From NCBI GenBank assembly GCA_019321725.1, contig CM033115.1, forward strand, positions 19,478,673 through 19,542,672: a stretch of 64,000 nucleotides of DNA, in the 5' to 3' direction. Each line of letters opens with the position of its first letter. Positions within the stretch are counted from its first letter, which is position 1. This document shows, piece by piece, positions 44,319 through 58,019 of this stretch. Both the position numbers and the translations under genes were made by a program. This DNA comes from Paulownia fortunei (lineage: Eukaryota; Streptophyta; Magnoliopsida; Lamiales; Paulowniaceae). The notes beneath the pieces are model-generated. The model worked only from the letters and a program-made list of their open reading frames with translations, was not told where the DNA came from and made no database searches.

Positions 44319-47275
44319 TTATGCCGACTTAGATGCATGCGCCTTCCTTCTGGCCAGGAACATGAAGATCCGTGGGAAGAATGATTTCTTCTTTTTCTTT
44401 ATAACTCTTGGTTCTGGAGACGACTCCGTTTCCGTGTTGCTTGTGTATGACCTTGGACTCGACCTCTGATGGAGAGTAGAAGAATCAGGCATGCTGACAA
44501 AATTCTTGGATTCTTTACCCTCCTCAAAACTTGCTCTTGGACTTTTACTTGTGTTCACTGGTGCTGGAACAGATTCAACAGCCTTCCGTCTTTGCTCATG
44601 CTCAGCCCTCCACTTTCTTAACTCCTGTTCAACGGCCAATTTTCCTTCTTTGGCTTGCTCAGCCTTGTGCAAAGCAATTTCTAGCGCATCCTTTTTGTCA
44701 GACATCTCACGACTAACTTCCTCCAGCTTATTCAAGCTCCTCAATTCAGACTCCTTAGCTACCTCAATTTGAGAGAGAGCAGCAGCCACCCGAATGTTTG
44801 CCTGCTCTTCAGCTTCATGGGCCCTCTTGCTAAGCTCATAATATTCTTCTAAAGAGATTGTAATTCCAGTTGGTGAATCCTCATCATTGTTCCTTTGAGC
44901 AGATTCACTCTCCACCAATGCATTTATAGCTGCAAGAGCTAACTTCTCAGAAGCTTTCGCAGCTTCTATTTCCTTTTCAGCTGCACGTAATCTACTCTCC
45001 CTGGTACTTGCCCCTGCCTTTGCTTGTTCTGCTTCTTCCTTTGCCTTTTGAAGCTCGTCGCGAGCTATTTGAGCAAGTGCCTTTGCTTGATCTGCCTCTT
45101 GAGCTGCCTCTTGTATTTGCTTGGGAAGCTCCACCATCTTCTCTCTTTCTTCTTTCTCCTTCATCTGAACAAAAGCAATTTCTGACTTTGTCTTATTCAT
45201 CTCAGCTTCAAGAGATGCAACTGCAATTGATGCCATTCCTTCCCTCTGTCGAATGGCCAGAAGTTCCATGTTTTCTTTTTCCAGTTCTGATTTCAATGAT
45301 GTGGCTGCCACCTTCAAGATAATAACTTCATCAGTTGATTTCTCAATCTTGAGCTTCACTTCAGCAAGTTCCTTCTTTGCTTCAGTAATAGCAGCCTCAA
45401 TATCACCACGAGTTTTCTTCTCTGGTTCCTTGACTGCATCTAAGTCTCCTTCTTCGCCAGTTCCCTCTAATTTTGATTCCATATAAGCTGCCAATTCAGC
45501 TTTCAAATCATGCAGTAATTCAGTTGCCTTACCCAACTTTGATTTGAGATCCTTTGTTGACAGCATTTGCCGGTTTAGTTTCTCAAGCTCCTCCTCTGCC
45601 TGCTTTAATTCCTCCTCCCAGTTGAGAGTGTCCTGTTCTTTTGCCATAACTGCTCCAATTCTATGTTCCTCTGCCTCTAGATGTGCAGAATGTGCAGATT
45701 CCAAGGATTGTTTTACAGTAATAAGTTCGATAGTCAAATCCTCTACCAACTTCTCAACTTCTTTTGATGTAGAGACAGCATCTTCTGCCTTTCTTACAGC
45801 CGCATCTTTCTCAGCTACCAACAAAGCATAATCTTTTCTGAGTTGTTCCAGTTCAACTTTAACAGTTTTAAGCTCTGAAACGGCAGCTGCATGCCTTGCC
45901 CTGGCAACCTCAAGCTGTGCCTTGGCTGCAAAGCTAGCCTCATCAGCAATCCCTTGCTCCATCTCTTCCACCCTGAGTTTTGCAAGTTCAGAATCCTGTT
46001 TTGCTTGTTGTTCTTCTGTTTGTGCTCTTTCAAGATTAAGCTTTAATTCTTCTATGAGTCTTTTAGTGCTATCTAGCTCTTTCAGAACTTGTATTTTTGC
46101 CTCTTCAGCAGCCTCACATTGTTGCTTATATGAAGGCATTTCCTCCTGTGCTTTCTCCAGTTCTTGTTCTATGAACTTTCGTCTCTGCATGGACAACCGG
46201 AACCAGTTGAGCTATTAAAATTGTCACATTACGAGACTATTCTTACATGAAAGTGAGGAGCTACAACTTTGACACAAGGTTATAGAACTGCCAAACCTAC
46301 TTAATATCAAAAGAAAGCAGGATCAACTGTAATCATGAAAAAAAATATTTGTGAATATGCATTAATATTCACTGCACTTTTGAGCGAGATTTGAGAATTG
46401 CACCAATTTTCTGTTTCTAAACAACCTAGAAAACAGTTATCGTATGCAGCAATGTGTACAAGTACATAGTGATACATAAGATCCACCTTTCTGAAAACAG
46501 ATTTAATCTCTTATCGAAGGGAAAATTTTCAATAATGAAAAGTAAGAGAAAGAGAAGATTATACCTCCACAGTCTGCACACGGTGGGCTTTCCAGTCAAC
46601 AATCCCCCCAAACTTTGAAACAGCAGCCTTCACAGATTCAAAAGGTGCTGCTGTGTCAATTTGACCTCTGCTTAAGTCAACATTATTAGAAAATTTAGTG
46701 CGCACAGTGGATTTTGGACTGCTATTATAATTAGCGGGAACTTTGGCAACGAGCTGATCCATGCTAACAGCTCTTCGGTGATGAGAGGATGAAACAGAAG
46801 GTATATAATCATCCTCTGGAGATGGCCTTGCAACAATTTTGGCTTCTATATTTTCTTCTTTCTGAGGCTTAACTGTGTCCAAATCCCTCGCTGATGCAGC
46901 TGAGGCGTCCTGTTGAACTGCATGTCCATCAGAAGCATCATCTCTACGTTGGGCTGAGGCATTATCCACTTTTCCTTCCATTGCACTTGATAGATTGGAT
47001 TCTCCAAAAGATGTTCCATTATAATCATTATGACTTCCCAGAAGTTCTTTAGGCATGACAAGATTCTGTGCCGAAACTCTCGTTTCCCCAGTTACAACTG
47101 GCGAAGATAAAACCAGATTTCCTTCTGGTGCTACTTTCGAAACATCTAATTCTCCATTACTATCTTGGGTTGTTGAAGCAGCACTAGTTGATTCATCCTC
47201 ATCTGGAGATGAAAGTACCGGTGCAGCAGAAGATTCGGGAGGACCATTTTCTTTAAAAAATTTAGCACCCTCCAT
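44319..47275 (-). CDS. WEB1: WEB1-family coiled-coil protein (chloroplast photorelocation movement)
   Basis: Two coding exons on the minus strand: 47275-46565 and 46184-44319, intron 46185-46564. The junction joins RVQTVE to [15 protein letters not shown] in phase and gives 858 residues. The first 190 residues are acidic, Ser-rich and apparently disordered. Then comes the family block [34 protein letters not shown], and a very long Glu/Lys/Ala-rich coiled coil with heptad pattern up to about residue 780. The basic C-terminus [19 protein letters not shown] is characteristic. The protein has no enzyme domain. In Arabidopsis, WEB1 pairs with PMI2 (a related coiled-coil protein) in the cytosol to set the speed of chloroplast movement in blue light through cp-actin filaments. 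The ATG at 47275 is followed by MEGAKFF; an upstream TTCTTAG suggests a 5' UTR intron. A WEB1-like paralogue is possible. Confidence 0.9.
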
Positions 47276-49300
47276 TCTGATAAAATGCTAAGAAAAGTCA
47301 ATCAACTACCTGAGATCTCGGGAACCAGAAAGTGTAAGTGAAAAAAGAACTAGAATTTCGTTACAAACAACTATCCTATTTATACAACAGTTAGTCAATG
47401 ACAACTTGAGCGGATCTTAAGAAAACTCGGAGAACATGGAAATTCAATCCCATCAGCTAACCTATAAGTATGAACAAGCTTTGTCATCTTTACAGTATAA
47501 GATCTATAAACAATCTTATTTTACATTATCATGAATGTGAACCTACTCCATTCCCAGAACAATAATTGCTAAATCAGTATTTTAGCATGGGCTACTCGTG
47601 TAACTGCTGAAATTTAGATGTTCAACCTCTCAATCTAACTCTTCTCTCATACTTTGGTCCTATTGATTGTGCGATCACATATAGCCCATGCATTGAAAGC
47701 ATCTCATAAACACTTGCCAAATTAGTCTTAAATAATGACACTTAAATTTATATACGGTATTTACTCAAAGCTGTGTCTCTCATGGAAAGACATACTAGTT
47801 ATTGATTATTGAGGCACCTTTCTCAGATATATTTCCTTTTTAAGTCCCACCACCTGGGCTTCCCCTTCAAACAGAAAATGTGTTCCATCCTCTACTCTGG
47901 CGGATGTGAGTTTGTGTAATCATGGATGCCAAAGAAACCTGACCCTTATCTATCATTGTACCCTACCCTCAAACGATAAAGGAGGACTCTTACAGATTTA
48001 AGTGTAGCCAATGAAACAAATATGATTAGTCAATGGAAATACTACTAGCAATTGAAGAATCATCATTTATTATCAGGTTAACAAAAGATAAAACAGGATT
48101 ACAGAATGAGAAAGAATGAGAGTGCATTATCAAGAAGATTGAGAAAAAGCTCTCGAGTTGTGTATAATTTAAAACCTAAAAATTGTGGAATCATGAATTC
48201 TGAATGCAGAGTCAAGTACATCAGCCGTTCCATAAAATTCCTGGATACAGGTCACCTTTTATTTAAAGTTTCTTGGTCCAAAAATCACTTACATTGTCAG
48301 CGATCCCTGTCAAGTTCCCAAACTATGACATAATAAGATCTGGAGATATTTATGTGTTTAACATGGAACTATGCTTAGTCTAGCATAAAAACACAAAAAC
48401 TCAACAAACTCAACCTTGTATTATGATGTATATGCATGTCAAGATTAAGAATTCCCAACTCTGACCCCAAATCAACGGACATAAACCGTAGAACACTTCA
48501 TTCCATCTTCATTCTCAACAACAAGTCATCAAAATGGGTGACATGTTATGATCCTTTTCATTTGCTTATAATACTATGTTTCACAAATGTATATAGCACA
48601 TCTTTGTTGTTAGCTACCAAGAAATTGAGCAAAACCAGCAACAACATTATAAAATTGAGCCCTTATATTCCCACACGATATTTAAAAATATAAAAAAAAA
48701 AATGACATAATTCAATTGCTTTATTTCAAAACATAAAACAACCTAAACCAAAACTGCAAATCCTGATAAAAAAATCAGCTTTTCATTTCATCTCCACCAT
48801 ACAAAGCATTCATGTTTATCTCTTGCATAGAGATTACAACAAAGCCATCCCATCCATTGCAAGAATCTTGGCCGATTTTCAGCATGCAGAAGATTTCAGT
48901 AATCAGCAGGTAAATAATGATAAAGCATAATATAATCTCTTACTCCATTACATAAATACCACCAATCAAGAATTAAATTACCAAACAAAGCAAAACAACA
49001 ATTAAAGTCATTTAATCAAAGATTAACAAAGAGCCCACCAAAACAATAATTTTAATCCCAACTTCTGCCAATTACAAAGCAAATTATCATAACAAAAAAA
49101 GCAGAAAAATAAGGCAAAGAAAAAGAGAAGAAGAGCGTACAAGGAATCACCAGAAACGAAAACGAGACAAAAGTCAAATGAGAAGCTGTGAATGACCTCC
49201 CAGAATTATTCGGAAAGACGAACTTTGTTTTCTCTTTTGGCTTCTAACAATTCTCAACACCCACAATTCACTCTTTGCCCAGAAATAGTAAATAATAACT
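47276..49300 (-). promoter_or_regulatory. Probable 5' UTR intron and promoter of the WEB1-like gene
   Basis: On the minus strand TTGACTTTTCTTAG, a good splice acceptor, stands about 14 bases before the ATG, so the 5' UTR is probably interrupted by an intron that may reach to about 49.1 kb. A pyrimidine-rich stretch at 49080-49140 (minus strand) fits a leader. This is inference. Confidence 0.35.
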
Positions 49301-49837
49301 GAATACATGAATAAAGAAAAAAAATAAAATTGTACGGACAGCACAAACACACACGCACAACGGTATTGTACGTACATATATGTATATATATGTGGTGTAA
49401 TAATAATGAGGATATCGTTATAACACGTGGGTGGAGCCTTGTGTTGATGAGGGTCACAGACTAGGAGATCCATTCGTGTACTTTTTTTCCTGGTTTTAGG
49501 ATTGGCCTTTTTCGGTTAATATAAAATGTTTCTTGTTTTTTTTTTTTAATTTTTATTTTAGGAGAATAATTCTTTTTTTTGTGGTTTACATGAGAGGAAG
49601 TTCTTGAATGACAAGTAAACATATTATTTCTTTTCATTTTTCTGAGTTAATCAAATAAATAATTCTTCTTATTGTGTTTGACCTTTTCTTTCCTTAAGGA
49701 TTTATTGGGAAATATCATAGTAAAAGTTAATTGCTGCCAAGTCTTGATATTGAATCTTCATGTCCTTGTTTGGAATAAACCCAGGGCTTCATTTTTACAA
49801 AATACTTTCTAAATTCAACCAGTAACCAAACCAGTAA

Positions 49838-50345
49838 AGGGTGTTCACTTATTTAAATCGAATTGAATCGAATTAAAATTTTAATAAATTAAAAATTATG
49901 TACGTCAAAATATCATTAAGAATATCAAAACGAATTAATCGGTTTGCTTATCTTATTACTGGATTTTTTTTCAATATTTTGATTCAGTATTTGAAATTTT
50001 AAAAATGATAATAAATATCAAAATCATAATTATAGTTTTTATTCATTATATATTATTTTTTGTATGTAAAAAATAAAAAATACAAAATAGTAAAAAACAA
50101 ATAATAAATACAAAAACAAATAATAAATACAAAAACAAATAATAGATGCAAAACTATATATATAAAAACTAAATATAATAATATATCAAAATAATAAATA
50201 TGTATTCATTATGGCTCGATAATCCAAAATAAAAAATTTAAAATTGAATCAAATATCAAATTTTTGTAAAAGTTAAAATTGAATATTGAACTAAATTTTT
50301 GTTCAATACTGAATTTTTGGTTTCAGCGATTTACATTGTGACCAC
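49838..50345. mobile_element. MITE-like element, family F, with internal 19-bp tandem repeat
   Basis: The left end AAAGGGTGTTCACTTATTTA and right end (reverse complement GGTGGTCACAATGTAAATCG) are weakly inverted, and both halves carry GATTCAGTATTTGAAATTTT-type segments in opposite orientation (AATATTGAACTAAATTTTTG). No ORF. Confidence 0.45.
50098..50154. repeat. Three 19-bp tandem copies
   Basis: The 19-mer CAAATAATAAATACAAAAA repeats with starts at 50098, 50117 and 50136; the third copy carries two changes (AATAGATGC). Confidence 0.85.
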
Positions 50346-53300
50346 CTAAAATGTCAAAATGTGTCTGTGTTTTCTTTTCTTTTTTTCTGATTATATTTCT
50401 AGAAATATTTTAAAAATTCAACACCCATTTCCATCATATTTCAGAAAGTTTTATATGCCAAACTAACATGTGGACTTAATTGATCAAATTTTGAAACTTA
50501 ATAATCAAAATACATTTTTATATTATCATGAAAATTGACTGCATTTTATTCTCAACTTTTTAACTAGATTTACACAAATGTTATTAAAATTTGAATCCAA
50601 ATAATTTAATCCTTTTTCCATCTAATGTAATATATATGATCTTATTAGGGCAAAGTTTTTAGTTTCCTCTTGCCAATATTTCTTAAGCGTAGAACAGGCC
50701 CCATGGTCAGAGGCCCAAGCCCTGCAAAACTATTTTTATGGGCTGAGCTATTTTTTTTGGGCTTGATACATGAATTTGGTTTTGGGCTTTTTTATTGATT
50801 ATATTGGGTCATAATTGTGACTATTTTCACAGTCTTTTTTAGAAAAGATGGAGCATTTTCTTTATAATTATGTAATAATCGAATAAGTAGTTAATATGAC
50901 CAATTAAACATTAATGTGTGTAATATGCAAATAAATAAAGTTTGAATAAGCCTAGTACTTTGCTCGATCTTTTCTTGCATTTTGTGTGAGGAAATAAATA
51001 CCCCCTCTAGAAAACTAGTTAATAGTACAACTCATGTTTGTAAATTATATATAAAAGCATATTTCAAAATTAATATGGATTTCTTGCAAATAAAAAGCTT
51101 TATTAACTTACACATTATTTTATTTCGTTGTTTCTCTTAACTGTAACAATGGTGTTTTTTTTTTTTCTTTTCTTTTCTTTTTGGGGTTTAATGAGAATTC
51201 CATGAGCAACTGAAAGGGAATTCTTTTAGTTCAAGGTACGTATTTATGTTTTTATAATTGAATTGGTGATCAAATTGATCTTACTAACGAATAACGTTTT
51301 AATCGGTCGGATTGATTCAATCGGCAGTTAAATCGATCTAATGAAAATTGATTATATTTTTTTATCATATTATATAAAATAATAATATAATAAATTAATT
51401 GTTATGTAATACATTTTAAATGTAAAAAAAGATAAATAACTACCTAAAAAAATATTTAACAAAATACAAAATCCAAATAACCACATGAATATAACAAAAT
51501 ATTAAATTAAAATTTTTAATAAATAAAAAAAATTAAAATCGATCAACCATTTTTTGGTCGGTCTTCACTGATCAAATCAAATTTTCGATTTTATATCCTT
51601 AATCGAATTTCGACCTTCGATTCCGATTGAATCGGCCGTTCCCATTTGGTTTTCAAAACATTGCACAAAACCTGCAAGTGTAAACGGACTCCTTGAATGT
51701 TATATACTTAATTTCAGAGTCATCAAATTAAATGCATATAATAAAACTAGTAGGAAAAACAATTCCCTAATCATAGGTGAATGAAGTGAAAAATCACTGA
51801 AGAAATATAGTTATCCCTCCTACTAATCCTTTTTTTTTTTTTTTCTTATTGCAGATTTAAGGATATTATATAAAAACTGATAATTTGACTATTTTTTTAA
51901 GTTTTTAAAATTGTCAATATAATTATGACATCCATTTGAATTTTTTAATGGAGCAAACTTAGAATCTTATGTACTATCACTACTTTTAGTATTATTTATG
52001 TTGAATTTTGATTATTGAATGAATCATTGTTTGAGTCACAAAAAGACCTATCAAGAGTATCGGAATTGACCAGCAAAAATTTTCCAACGCTTAAATTAGT
52101 TCTAAAGCAATTATGTATAGATTAGAGAAATTGAGAATATTTAAGTGTATAATTAATTATGTATCTTTTAATAATGAAAGTCGGGAGTAATTATAGTATA
52201 GATTTCGTGGGTTTGGATCATTAGGTCTCTATAGACTTAGTTGTAGCATTTTAACCCAACTTTACGTATTGATTTATGGACTTAAAAAATTAACCTATCG
52301 GATATTGTATTTGTTTTGATTCATAATTCGAATGGATTCCCTGAACTTAACATATTTAGCCTAATTTGTACTCTAGACCAATCAAAATTGATATCTTTGT
52401 AATTATAAAAGAAGAATGAGTTCATATTTCAGAAGAAAAGTAACTGTAATTGACCTTATACACAAGTTTATTTAGCTACATTATTCAACTTACACTTATT
52501 TTTTTTTTTTTTTTTTTTTTTGTGGCTTTTTTGTGGCTGTGGGTAGAAACAACTGCTCGTTTGACAATGAAGCCTAGCTTATTAAACGGTGAAATTTAGT
52601 CTCCAAAAATTATGAGGAAGTCCCACAAATTAAAAAAAAAAGTGAGTGCCAATCTAACTTAATATAAGTTTTTACTTTATTATACTTAATAGATTTCACT
52701 TAACAGTCATCAATAATTATTGATATCAGCCTGATGTATCATATCGTTTACTCAAAAAGTCCTATTCTTTCACTTCTTCCAAAAATAAGATACCAAACAC
52801 CAAACTTGAATATTCATAGATTTATTGATTTTGTGACATTGTGGGATCGCTTGAATTTGGTTGACAAAAGATATGCTAAATAAATATGTTTATTTTTCCT
52901 TACTTAGGTACACCTAATTAAATGGTTTGCTCAACCAATCCGAGTTGTTTTTCCATTTCTTCCCCCATCACTCCAAATTTCTTGTCTCTCAGACCAATCA
53001 TTATAACGTTTTGTTAACGTTTTCCTGATTCAAAGTTGAAAAGAATTATTAAAAGTGTGAAAATAATCTGATTAGCAGGTGGAAATCAACTTGCTACAAG
53101 AAAAAGTGATCTAACTAACACACAAAAAAATATGATGGTGATTGATGAGCCAAGAAAAAACAAAACTAAAGAGTCAATCAGGTCAATTAATTTTGCAAAC
53201 TAAGTCATTATCCCCATTCACGAGGGTGCGTGCATGCTTGAGACAATAGAAAAAAATAGTATAGGAGACATATATAGGAAATAATTAATTAGGAATTGAG

Positions 53301-54052
53301 TTAAATTGTTAGGTATTAAAATTTGTAATTTAGTATTATTCAAGATAACCGATAAATTAACATTAACTATACAAGATGCTTTATAATATATAGAAGTGTC
53401 GTCATTTAGTTTATATCATGCTATAACGCGAGAAAAAAATGTAACATATATATCATATTATCTTTTTTTTTTGTTGTTGATAAGGAATATATATGTTTTA
53501 TTTATTATAAAAGTGGGTAAAAACCGAACAAGTTACTGCATTAAAATGAAAAAAAAAAAAAACTAGTAGCCTATACACCAACAGATTCAAACAAACATGA
53601 TTAAGATTGAGATATTGGAGAAACAAAAGAAACAACACAATATGAAACAATGTCGATCAGAAATAAGACTTCTGGAGGGTCCTTGCATCAACATCTACAA
53701 AGCCATTTCTGAGTAGATAGATATTATATATATCTAGTAAATAGATGTACTCAGCTAATTATATCTTGAAAAAACTTAGAACAAATAGTTAGTATATGAT
53801 AATATGTTATATATATATTTTATCATTTTACCTTTATTATTAGTACAAGGCAACGAATATTGATAACTACTCTTATGCAACCAAAAAAAAAAAAAAAAGA
53901 AAGAAAGAAAAAGGGAAGAAAAGCCAAAATTCTCTATAAGCACATAAATTATGGTAATTAACCCTTCCATGCACAAATAATCTCTAAGAAAGACTCTATG
54001 TGCAAATTCACTATAGGAATTAAAAAAAAAAATGATAAAAATCAAAATAGAA
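50346..54052. other. AT-rich spacer
   Basis: Contains the family D repeat at 51250, long T and A runs (about 52500 and 53550), and much element debris. No gene is supported. Confidence 0.4.
51250..51663. mobile_element. Dispersed repeat, family D copy 2
   Basis: Matches 26690-27115 in the same orientation: CGGATTGATTCAATCGGCAG at the left, GATTATATTTTTTTATCATA, AAATAACCACATGAATATAA in the middle, and TTCCGATTGAATCGGCCGTT at the right. The two ends are inverted. Confidence 0.6.
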
Positions 54053-57000
54053 TCAAATAATTCTTCTTGGATCCGTAACATTAATCCTCCAATGCTTATA
54101 CTTCAACCCCATTTTTCTAGCGTTTTCCCTATCCCGTTCCAGCTCAGTCTTCCTCTGCTCCGACAGCCCACAAAACCCTTTCAAACCCTCATCCATGGAG
54201 TCATGCACCCGCCACCACCGAGCGTGCGCCACATCGCTGGCGTAAACGCGTTGGTTGGGAATATCCCAGTTGCAGTCATAGTCCCTGTAACAAAGCCAAG
54301 GCTTCAACCCGAGATAATGTATCGAATACAGCTTCGGAGGATCCGACCCGAACAACTGGTTCTTGACGGTAGCCTCAATGGAAGAATTGGACCAGAAGTT
54401 CTTCAGAAAGTTCACTCTCCTCGGCAACCTATGCCACCACACGAAAACCTCGTTCAAGAAACCCTGATCACCCCCATTATAAGAAACTATCTGTTTCCTA
54501 CGGTGCATGAGCATGCGGAACGTACAGTTCGATGGCTCGATCACCATTATACCTGAATTGAAGATCGACCCGTCGTTTCCCGTTGCTGACATTTGAGGGA
54601 AATGGAAAAGGATGTCGAGGTTACGTAAAACGACGATGTCGGAATCAATGAATATGACCTTTTCGTAGTCAGTGAGCTGCCATAGTCTGAACTTGCTGTA
54701 GTTGTATTCGTTGTAGGAGTTTTTCTCGGCTCTCGGGTTTCGGATCCGTTTGATGAACCGGAGCTTCCACCCAGCCCGGGAAAGGGCTTCGCGTGTGGGT
54801 TGGGAAATGGAGGTGTCGAGGAGCAGGATGAGGTCTCGTCGGGTACGGGTTTGGAGGAGGCTCTGGGCTAGGGTTATTGCACCGCAAACGTAGGCTTCTG
54901 AGGAATGGAGAACAGTGGCGTAGGCTTCTAGTTTTGCTGTCCTTCTGCTGCTAACGCCTTCGATTTTGGAAACATCGTACATTTCGTTGATTCCTGTGAT
55001 TATAGCAAATGCTTGTTAACATGGGCTGAAATGATTGAAACTTAGTCGTAGATGTTAAAACAAATTATTCAAAAAAATTGAGGAGGTTCAAGTATTCAAC
55101 TAGTTGAATGTCTGATAATGAACAACTTTTAGCTCATTTAATTTCTCTACATATATCTTTAAATCAAATGGTTAAAAAATATTTCTTTAGTGTTTTATAT
55201 TCGTATTTATTTATACTTAAAAAGGATAATGTTACACAAGAAAAATCAGATGATAATATTAAAATTGTCACTAATTATATATATTAAGTGACAACAGTTT
55301 TTATTTCATCGCAATAATTATCTTTACTAGTATAATAATAACCAAAATTATGTAAGATAGTTAATAAAATATTATATAGTGACAATTCAATAACAATAAA
55401 TAGAGTTATTACTATATTTGTGTAGTTATTGAGTTGTTACTATAAATGTGTTATTAATTACAAACATATGTAACAAGTTAAATACAATCCTTATTAATAC
55501 TAAAATTTTCAAAAGCATATTATGACAAAACAAAAACTAATATCACTTTATATATCATTTGTGATAATTTAGTATTATCACTTACAGTTCATCACTAATA
55601 TTATTTCTTTTACTACTTCTAGCATTAGCTCATAGAAGAATATTAAAAATTTAATGAGGTGACTAGAATGTAGGAGCTAACTCCTACTAGTATATAGAGA
55701 AGATCATAGATTCAAATTCATCTTGCAACATAGCTAGCTACAAGAAAAGATTTCGATATTGATATGAGAGAAAAATATTTAACTAAATTAAATTTTTATA
55801 TCAAATGATGAATATCATGTCATATTAATGTAATGGGATTCGTCTACTTATGATATTATATTCACTATTTGGTATGAAATCATTTAGGTACATAAAAGTT
55901 TTTGATTGGGAGACGAGAAGTATAAGGATTGACTTATAACTATGATAAAGGACTTACATAGTTGACATGTGATGAGGAAAAACAAAAACAATTACGTGCT
56001 ATTTTTGTCCAACTTTAAATATTTATACTTGACACGACATATTGTTTTATACAATAATCGAAAGTTTTAAATAGGTTTATTATTTTAATATTAAAAATAA
56101 TAGTCAAAAGTCAATATATGAAATGAGAAGATATATTTTAAAAAAAATATCATTTTAAATAATAGAATATTATTTATTTATGAGACATGGATATGATGAT
56201 ATGTAGCATACTTGTTAGTTAGAAAGAAGTATTTGTAAAACATAGATTCTCATTCGCAAAATAAAAGTCAGGAGGAGACTTTCCATATATAATTGTGCAT
56301 GAATGAATGCATGGTAGGTGAATTAGTGTCGGTTTTGACGTGGAATGAGGAGCATCAAGTGGGATTTTGACAATGAACCATGTAATTAGGACAACAACGA
56401 AAAATGAGGCAACTGATATGCTTAAAATGTGGTTCTTGAGCACCAACTTTTTGAAAAGTGAAATTTGTTGATAAATATTGTATCATATTTAGTTGCTAAA
56501 CAAAGCGCCTGTAGCTCAGTGGATAGAGCGTCTGTTTCCTAAGCAGAAAGTCGTAGGTTCGACCCCTACCTGGCGCGCCAAACAGCATATTTTTATTTTG
56601 ATTTTTTGATATTGTTTGCAAACAGATTAGCTAGTTCTCTTTTGTACATCTGCAAATTCTTATTTTTCAGTAGTACTAGATGATGTTTTCTTGTTTTTTA
56701 TGGTTCATAATTATATATTCTTAAAATTAAAAATAAACTATATGTCACTTATAGAAAATTTGGATAACGGGCTTGACAATATAATGTGCAGTTAAAATGT
56801 GTTGAAATACTTAAAAAGAATTAAAATGAGAATAATTATAATATTAATTTTAACGAAGATAAAAAAATTAACTACTAATGATCAAAAAATCATTTCTTTC
56901 GTCTCATCCCTCACTAACAAATTTGATCAAATTTAGGGAGATCAAGAATTCAAAATAAAAAATTGAATACTGTTTATAAATTCTAGTCCAAATTCAATTT

Positions 57001-57997
57001 GATCGCATAAAAAAACACAAACATTCTAATTACTTTCAATGCCATCAAATTGGGTCTGAAATAAAATTTATGCTGATGACGTACCTTTACCCCATAGAGG
57101 CATAGCCAAATTGCAGGATCCAACAGGCAATGAAACTTTCAGCTCCAACTTCCCCATTTCCGGCCTGTAATACCACCACTCCCCTTCCCTTCCCACCAAC
57201 TCATCGCACCTAAAAAGTTCCACCATTGGCATACATTTGCTCAAAAACACCACCTTCATCCTCCCCTTCCAATCCCATTTCCCTCTCCTCACCGCCAAAT
57301 TTGCCGCCACAAGATGCACTTGAAGCCTAAACACATCCCTATTCCACCCTTCCTCTGGAGCCTTGCATGGCAATTTGGCCACAATCATGTCCATGTAGCC
57401 ATACTTGTCGAAATTCGGCATTGGGATTTCGGGGCATGATGGACCATCAATCTCCTCTTCTTCGTCTATCCATTCTGGGAACAAGGCCTTCCATTCAAAT
57501 AACTCGGAGACTTGCTCAAACGAAACAGGAATGATCTGCCCGTGTGCCTCCCATTCAAAAACATCTTCGTCGTCCATGTTTACCATCCCAATCTTCATTC
57601 CTCTCCCGATGCCACTCAAGAAACTTGGCTTCTCCCTCTTGATCAACTCCCTACGAGTATTCACCTTTTTAGGCTCTTCCAACTCTGATTTCATCTTAAT
57701 CCCATTTTCCATCTGATCACACAAAAGAAAAATAAGGAAGCAAAACAGGGACATGATCTTCTCCGTTTTAAAATTCAAGAAAGTATGTAATAATTGTTAG
57801 TCAGCTCACCTCACCTTATGATAACACTCGCTCAGCGAGCATCTAACAAGCGAAGCCGCGTGCTCGTGGTAATCAGAGGCAGAAGGGCAGAGGAGAAGGA
57901 TTGAATAAAGGACCAAGAAAAATGCCAAGAAAACCAGGTTGATTCTCATAGCCAGAGTCTTTGGAGGAGTGGTCTTGATCATCTTTTTGAACACCAT
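54053..57997 (-). CDS. GUX: GT8 glucuronosyltransferase of the GUX/PGSIP type
   Basis: Three exons on the minus strand: about 57997-57815, 57712-57085 and 54993-54053, in phase, giving 583 residues if translation starts at MVFKK. The in-frame ATG at 58015 lies too near the TATA-like sequence to be used with confidence; MCVTIT would add 6 residues. An N-terminal signal anchor (INLVFLAFFLVLYSILLL) makes a type II Golgi protein. The GT8 catalytic part has the metal-binding DSD in VIFIDSDIVVLRNLD (about residues 387-389), FNSGIMVIEPSNCTF, NGGDQGFLNE and HYLGLKPWLCYRDYDCNW. GUX enzymes add glucuronic acid (and methylglucuronic acid precursors) to xylan in the Golgi. The acidic middle and length suit the GUX4/GUX5 branch better than GUX1-3, but that assignment is a guess. 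Intron 2 is 2.1 kb and contains a tRNA gene. Confidence 0.9.
56505..56577 (+). tRNA. tRNA-Arg (anticodon CCU)
   Basis: A complete 73-base cloverleaf: acceptor GCGCCTG pairs with CTGGCGC (one U-U mismatch), D arm GCTC/GAGC, anticodon stem TCTGT/GCAGA around the loop TTCCTAA, so anticodon CCT (34-36), and T arm GTAGG/CCTAC around TTCGACC. The internal promoters are intact. The next three genomic bases are CCA, which is unusual for a eukaryotic gene and is probably coincidence. CAA motifs lie just upstream (56500s) as in plant tRNA genes, and a TTTTT pol III terminator follows at 56590-56594. The gene is antisense to the GUX-type gene, in its second intron. Confidence 0.95.
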
Positions 57998-58019
57998 AGT
58001 TATAGTTACACACACAGAG

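Noticed and set aside
44491..46218. Several plus-strand Ser/Phe-rich frames
   Set aside because: Shadows of the long WEB1 coiled-coil exon on the minus strand.
54032..54556. 174-codon plus-strand frame over GUX exon 3
   Set aside because: Antisense shadow of a strongly conserved GT8 exon; Pro/Arg-rich composition reflects the opposite strand.
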